From assembly GCA_937893945.1 (NCBI GenBank), contig CALCTA010000102.1, positions 1 through 33,903 of the forward strand: DNA of 33,903 nucleotides, read 5' to 3'. The position numbers were made by a program, and so were the translations under genes. The notes beneath the pieces are model-generated. The model saw nothing but the letters and a program-made list of their open reading frames with translations, did no database searches and was not told where the DNA came from. The first letter of the stretch is position 1, and each line of letters begins with the position of its first letter. This DNA comes from an uncultured Clostridia bacterium (GTDB lineage: Bacteria; Bacillota; Clostridia; Oscillospirales; CAG-272). Below, piece after piece: positions 31,776 through 33,903 of the stretch.

Positions 31776-33903
31776 TTATGAGCCGCTTTTTGCGAAGGTA
31801 ACGGTTATAACGGTTCCCGCGGCGACCTTCTCGCCCGGAGCTACCGATTGCGCTACTACCTTGTAGCCCGTTCCCGACAGATAGCTGTCGGCACCTTCTA
31901 TCCTTATGTTCAAGCCCAGATTTATCAGAGCCTGATTTGCAGTAGTTGCCACCATTCCGCTAAGATCGGGAACGGTAACGTTTTCCTCGGGAGAAGCTCC
32001 TGCATAGAGGACTATCGTACCCGACACCTCTTCTATGTACGTACCCGCAGCGGGAAGCTGAGAGGTAACGTACTCGCCCGAGCCTATTATCTTATATCTG
32101 AGGCCTGCCTCGCTTATGACGCGAGTTGCCTTTTCTATGCTCCAGTTTTTGTAGCTGGATACCTTTATTCTCATTTCCTCAAGCTCTTTAGCGCTGTAAA
32201 GAGCCTCAACACCCAAATAAGGAAGCGAATTTTCAAGAACGTTTCCTACGTAAGGGGCGGCTACCGTGCTACCGTAGAGCGAACCCTTGGTAGGCTCGTC
32301 GACCATGATAAGCACTGCTATCTGCGGATCATCCGCGGGAGCGTAAGCCACCGTGGAGCATATATACTTCTCACTTACGGGGAAATCCTCTGCACCACCC
32401 GTGTATTTACAGATGCTGCAAACGTACTGAAGCTGTTCTCCAACCTTCGTGGGAACACCTGTAGATCCACACTTAGGGCACTCTCTTTCCTTCTTCTCGG
32501 AAGTACCCGTCTTTGCCGCAACTCTGTAGCCGGCAACGTAAGCGTTCTTCGCGCCGCCGTTACCCGACACGCCTTCCTCAAGTATCTGAGATATTACCTT
32601 GCAGGTCTCCTCGCTGATAGTTTCGCGCTTCTGCTCGATCTCGTGAGCGTATATAACGTTTCCTGCGTTATCTGTTATCTTTTCAACAAGATAGGGAGTC
32701 AAGAGCTGACCGCCGTTAGCGACAGACGCGACTGCCGTTATCTGCTGAACGGGAGTTACCGTAAAGTTCTGACCGAAGGCGTAAATGGCAAGATCAAGTC
32801 CTGTCATCTCACTGGCAAATATACTGTTTCCCTCACCGGGAAGGTCTATTCCGGTCTTATCGTTATAACCGAAAATTTCCACGTACTCCTGATATCTCTC
32901 AACGCCGACTCTCTCGCCAAGCGTCATAAACCATACGTTGCAGGACTGCTGAAGTCCCTCCGCAAACGAAAGAACGCCGTGTCCCTTGGTCTGATGGCAG
33001 TGTATGGTATGTCCGAGAACGTTCTTGTGTCCGGGGCAGTTTACCGCCTCCGTGAGACTCACCACGCGCTCCTCAAGAGCCATCGAAGAGGTTATTATTT
33101 TAAAGGTAGAGCCGGGAATGTAACTCTCGGTTATCGCCTTGTTCGACCACATCGTAGTCAAAAGCTCTCGCGATAGGTCGTTATATTCATCGCTCTGCTC
33201 GTCATATCCGTCCTCAACGAGCTTATCAAGTCTCATCTGAGACACCTCGTCAAGCTCCCATGGGGAGTTGAGGTCAAAGGGAGACGAGGTCGCCATAGCG
33301 AGTATAGCGCCCGTATTCACATCCATAACTATACCGCAAGCGCGGTTGGTTACCTGATATTTCTCTACAGTTGCCGCAAGCTCTTCCTCAAGGAAGCTCT
33401 GCACGGTGCTGTCAAGCGTAGTAGTAAGATTATATCCGTCAATAGCGTCTATATAGCTCGCATACTCAAAGGGCATCTCCTTACCGTAGGAATCTCGCGC
33501 CTTTATATAGTATCCGTCAACGCCATGAAGATAGGAATCATACTGAAGCTCAAGACCGTAAAGTCCATCGCCGTCATTGCTCGTAAAGCCCAAAACGTGA
33601 GCCGCCAAGTCGCCCGCGGGATAATAGCGAGTGCTTTGCGCCTCAAGATATATCATATTTTCAAGCTCGTACTGTGAGATAAATTTTCTTATCTCGTCTG
33701 CCTTGCTCTCTGCTACCTTTCTCGCGATAGTTCTGTCAAGATACTGAGTATATTCGGTAGCCTGCTTATATACGTAATCGTACTCGACGTCCTCAACGAG
33801 CGAGGAAAGTCCCTTGGCTATCAGCTCGGAGTAGTTCTTACCGTCCTCCTTCTCAGCCATCTCGATGCTTGAGGGGGAGATAAAAAGTCTGTAGGTAGTT
33901 ATG
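31776..33903 (-). CDS. Class B penicillin-binding protein, SpoVD/FtsI type, with zinc-ribbon-like insert and PASTA domains (5' end outside window)
   Basis: The frame stays open to the window edge, so the first part (membrane anchor and start of the dimerisation domain) is missing; the ATG at 33860 is internal. Counting from it, the transpeptidase has the catalytic Ser251 in PGSTFKII, the SCN triad at 306-308 and KTGT at 450-453. Just after KTG is an insert with CPKC (461-464) and CSIC (481-484), like a zinc ribbon. Two PASTA-type repeats fill roughly 565-694. Class B PBPs crosslink septal glycan with FtsW. It leads the visible dcw transcript. SpoVD is the closest named build, but division PBPs also look like this. 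Confidence 0.9.
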   Translation of the reverse strand, partial: ITTYRLFISPSSIEMAEKEDGKNYSELIAKGLSSLVEDVEYDYVYKQATEYTQYLDRTIARKVAESKADEIRKFISQYELENMIYLEAQSTRYYPAGDLAAHVLGFTSNDGDGLYGLELQYDSYLHGVDGYYIKARDSYGKEMPFEYASYIDAIDGYNLTTTLDSTVQSFLEEELAATVEKYQVTNRACGIVMDVNTGAILAMATSSPFDLNSPWELDEVSQMRLDKLVEDGYDEQSDEYNDLSRELLTTMWSNKAITESYIPGSTFKIITSSMALEERVVSLTEAVNCPGHKNVLGHTIHCHQTKGHGVLSFAEGLQQSCNVWFMTLGERVGVERYQEYVEIFGYNDKTGIDLPGEGNSIFASEMTGLDLAIYAFGQNFTVTPVQQITAVASVANGGQLLTPYLVEKITDNAGNVIYAHEIEQKRETISEETCKVISQILEEGVSGNGGAKNAYVAGYRVAAKTGTSEKKERECPKCGSTGVPTKVGEQLQYVCSICKYTGGAEDFPVSEKYICSTVAYAPADDPQIAVLIMVDEPTKGSLYGSTVAAPYVGNVLENSLPYLGVEALYSAKELEEMRIKVSSYKNWSIEKATRVISEAGLRYKIIGSGEYVTSQLPAAGTYIEEVSGTIVLYAGASPEENVTVPDLSGMVATTANQALINLGLNIRIEGADSYLSGTGYKVVAQSVAPGEKVAAGTVITVTFAKSGS

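Noticed and set aside
31848..33176. 442-residue plus-strand frame opposite the PBP
   Set aside because: Antisense shadow; the minus-strand PBP has all catalytic motifs.

Overview
The window looks like chromosomal DNA of an endospore-forming, anaerobic Clostridia-class Firmicute, probably an uncultured gut lineage. The evidence is the spoIIAA-spoIIAB-sigF operon, the SCIFF peptide with its radical SAM maturase (a near-universal Clostridia marker), a 2[4Fe-4S] clostridial-type ferredoxin, a PASTA-bearing class B PBP, a Gram-positive order of cell-wall genes, strong Shine-Dalgarno sites and sigma-A promoters that often carry a TG extended -10. MurE reads DNSR at its diagnostic site, which favours meso-diaminopimelate peptidoglycan. 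Genus or family cannot be assigned from sequence alone.

Layout. 1-505 has no gene and carries GC-rich, REP-like hairpin repeats. 506-2816 (+) holds two XRE-type regulators, one fused to an RDD membrane domain and one to a TPR-like C-terminus. 2849-3922 (-) is a YtvI/AI-2E family membrane protein. 4050-5477 (+) encodes two tandem cyclophilin lipoproteins, the second lacking catalytic residues. 5589-11323 (-) holds three paralogous lipoproteins with ComEC-like metallo-beta-lactamase domains; the third sits behind rbfA-nrnA. 12852-14938 (-) is pgk-tpiA. 15084-16664 (-) is the spoIIA operon. 16950-21793 (+) holds ferredoxin, a TrmN6-like tRNA methyltransferase, a TtcA-like protein, SCIFF, its maturase and an Orn/Lys/Arg decarboxylase-family enzyme. 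21853-33903 (-) is a division and cell wall (dcw) cluster: a SpoVD/FtsI-type PBP (5' end outside the window), murE, murF, mraY, ftsW, murG, ftsQ, ftsZ1 and ftsZ2.

How the genes work together. The dcw genes cover lipid II synthesis (MurE, MurF, MraY, MurG), septal polymerisation and crosslinking (FtsW, PBP) and the division scaffold (FtsQ and two FtsZs). The spoIIA genes set forespore sigma-F activity. The SCIFF pair makes a thioether-crosslinked peptide, and the nearby ferredoxin and Fe-S/tRNA enzymes share the same low-potential redox chemistry.

Most unusual points: a four-cysteine zinc-ribbon-like insert just after the KTG motif of the PBP; two tandem, GTPase-competent FtsZs with matching promoters and acidic-aromatic tails instead of the usual C-terminal peptide; a SCIFF peptide with Gly where the characterised crosslink acceptor is Thr; a pseudo-cyclophilin lipoprotein; and the expanded metallo-beta-lactamase lipoprotein family. 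I did not see a clear-cut, wholly new defence or mobile system.
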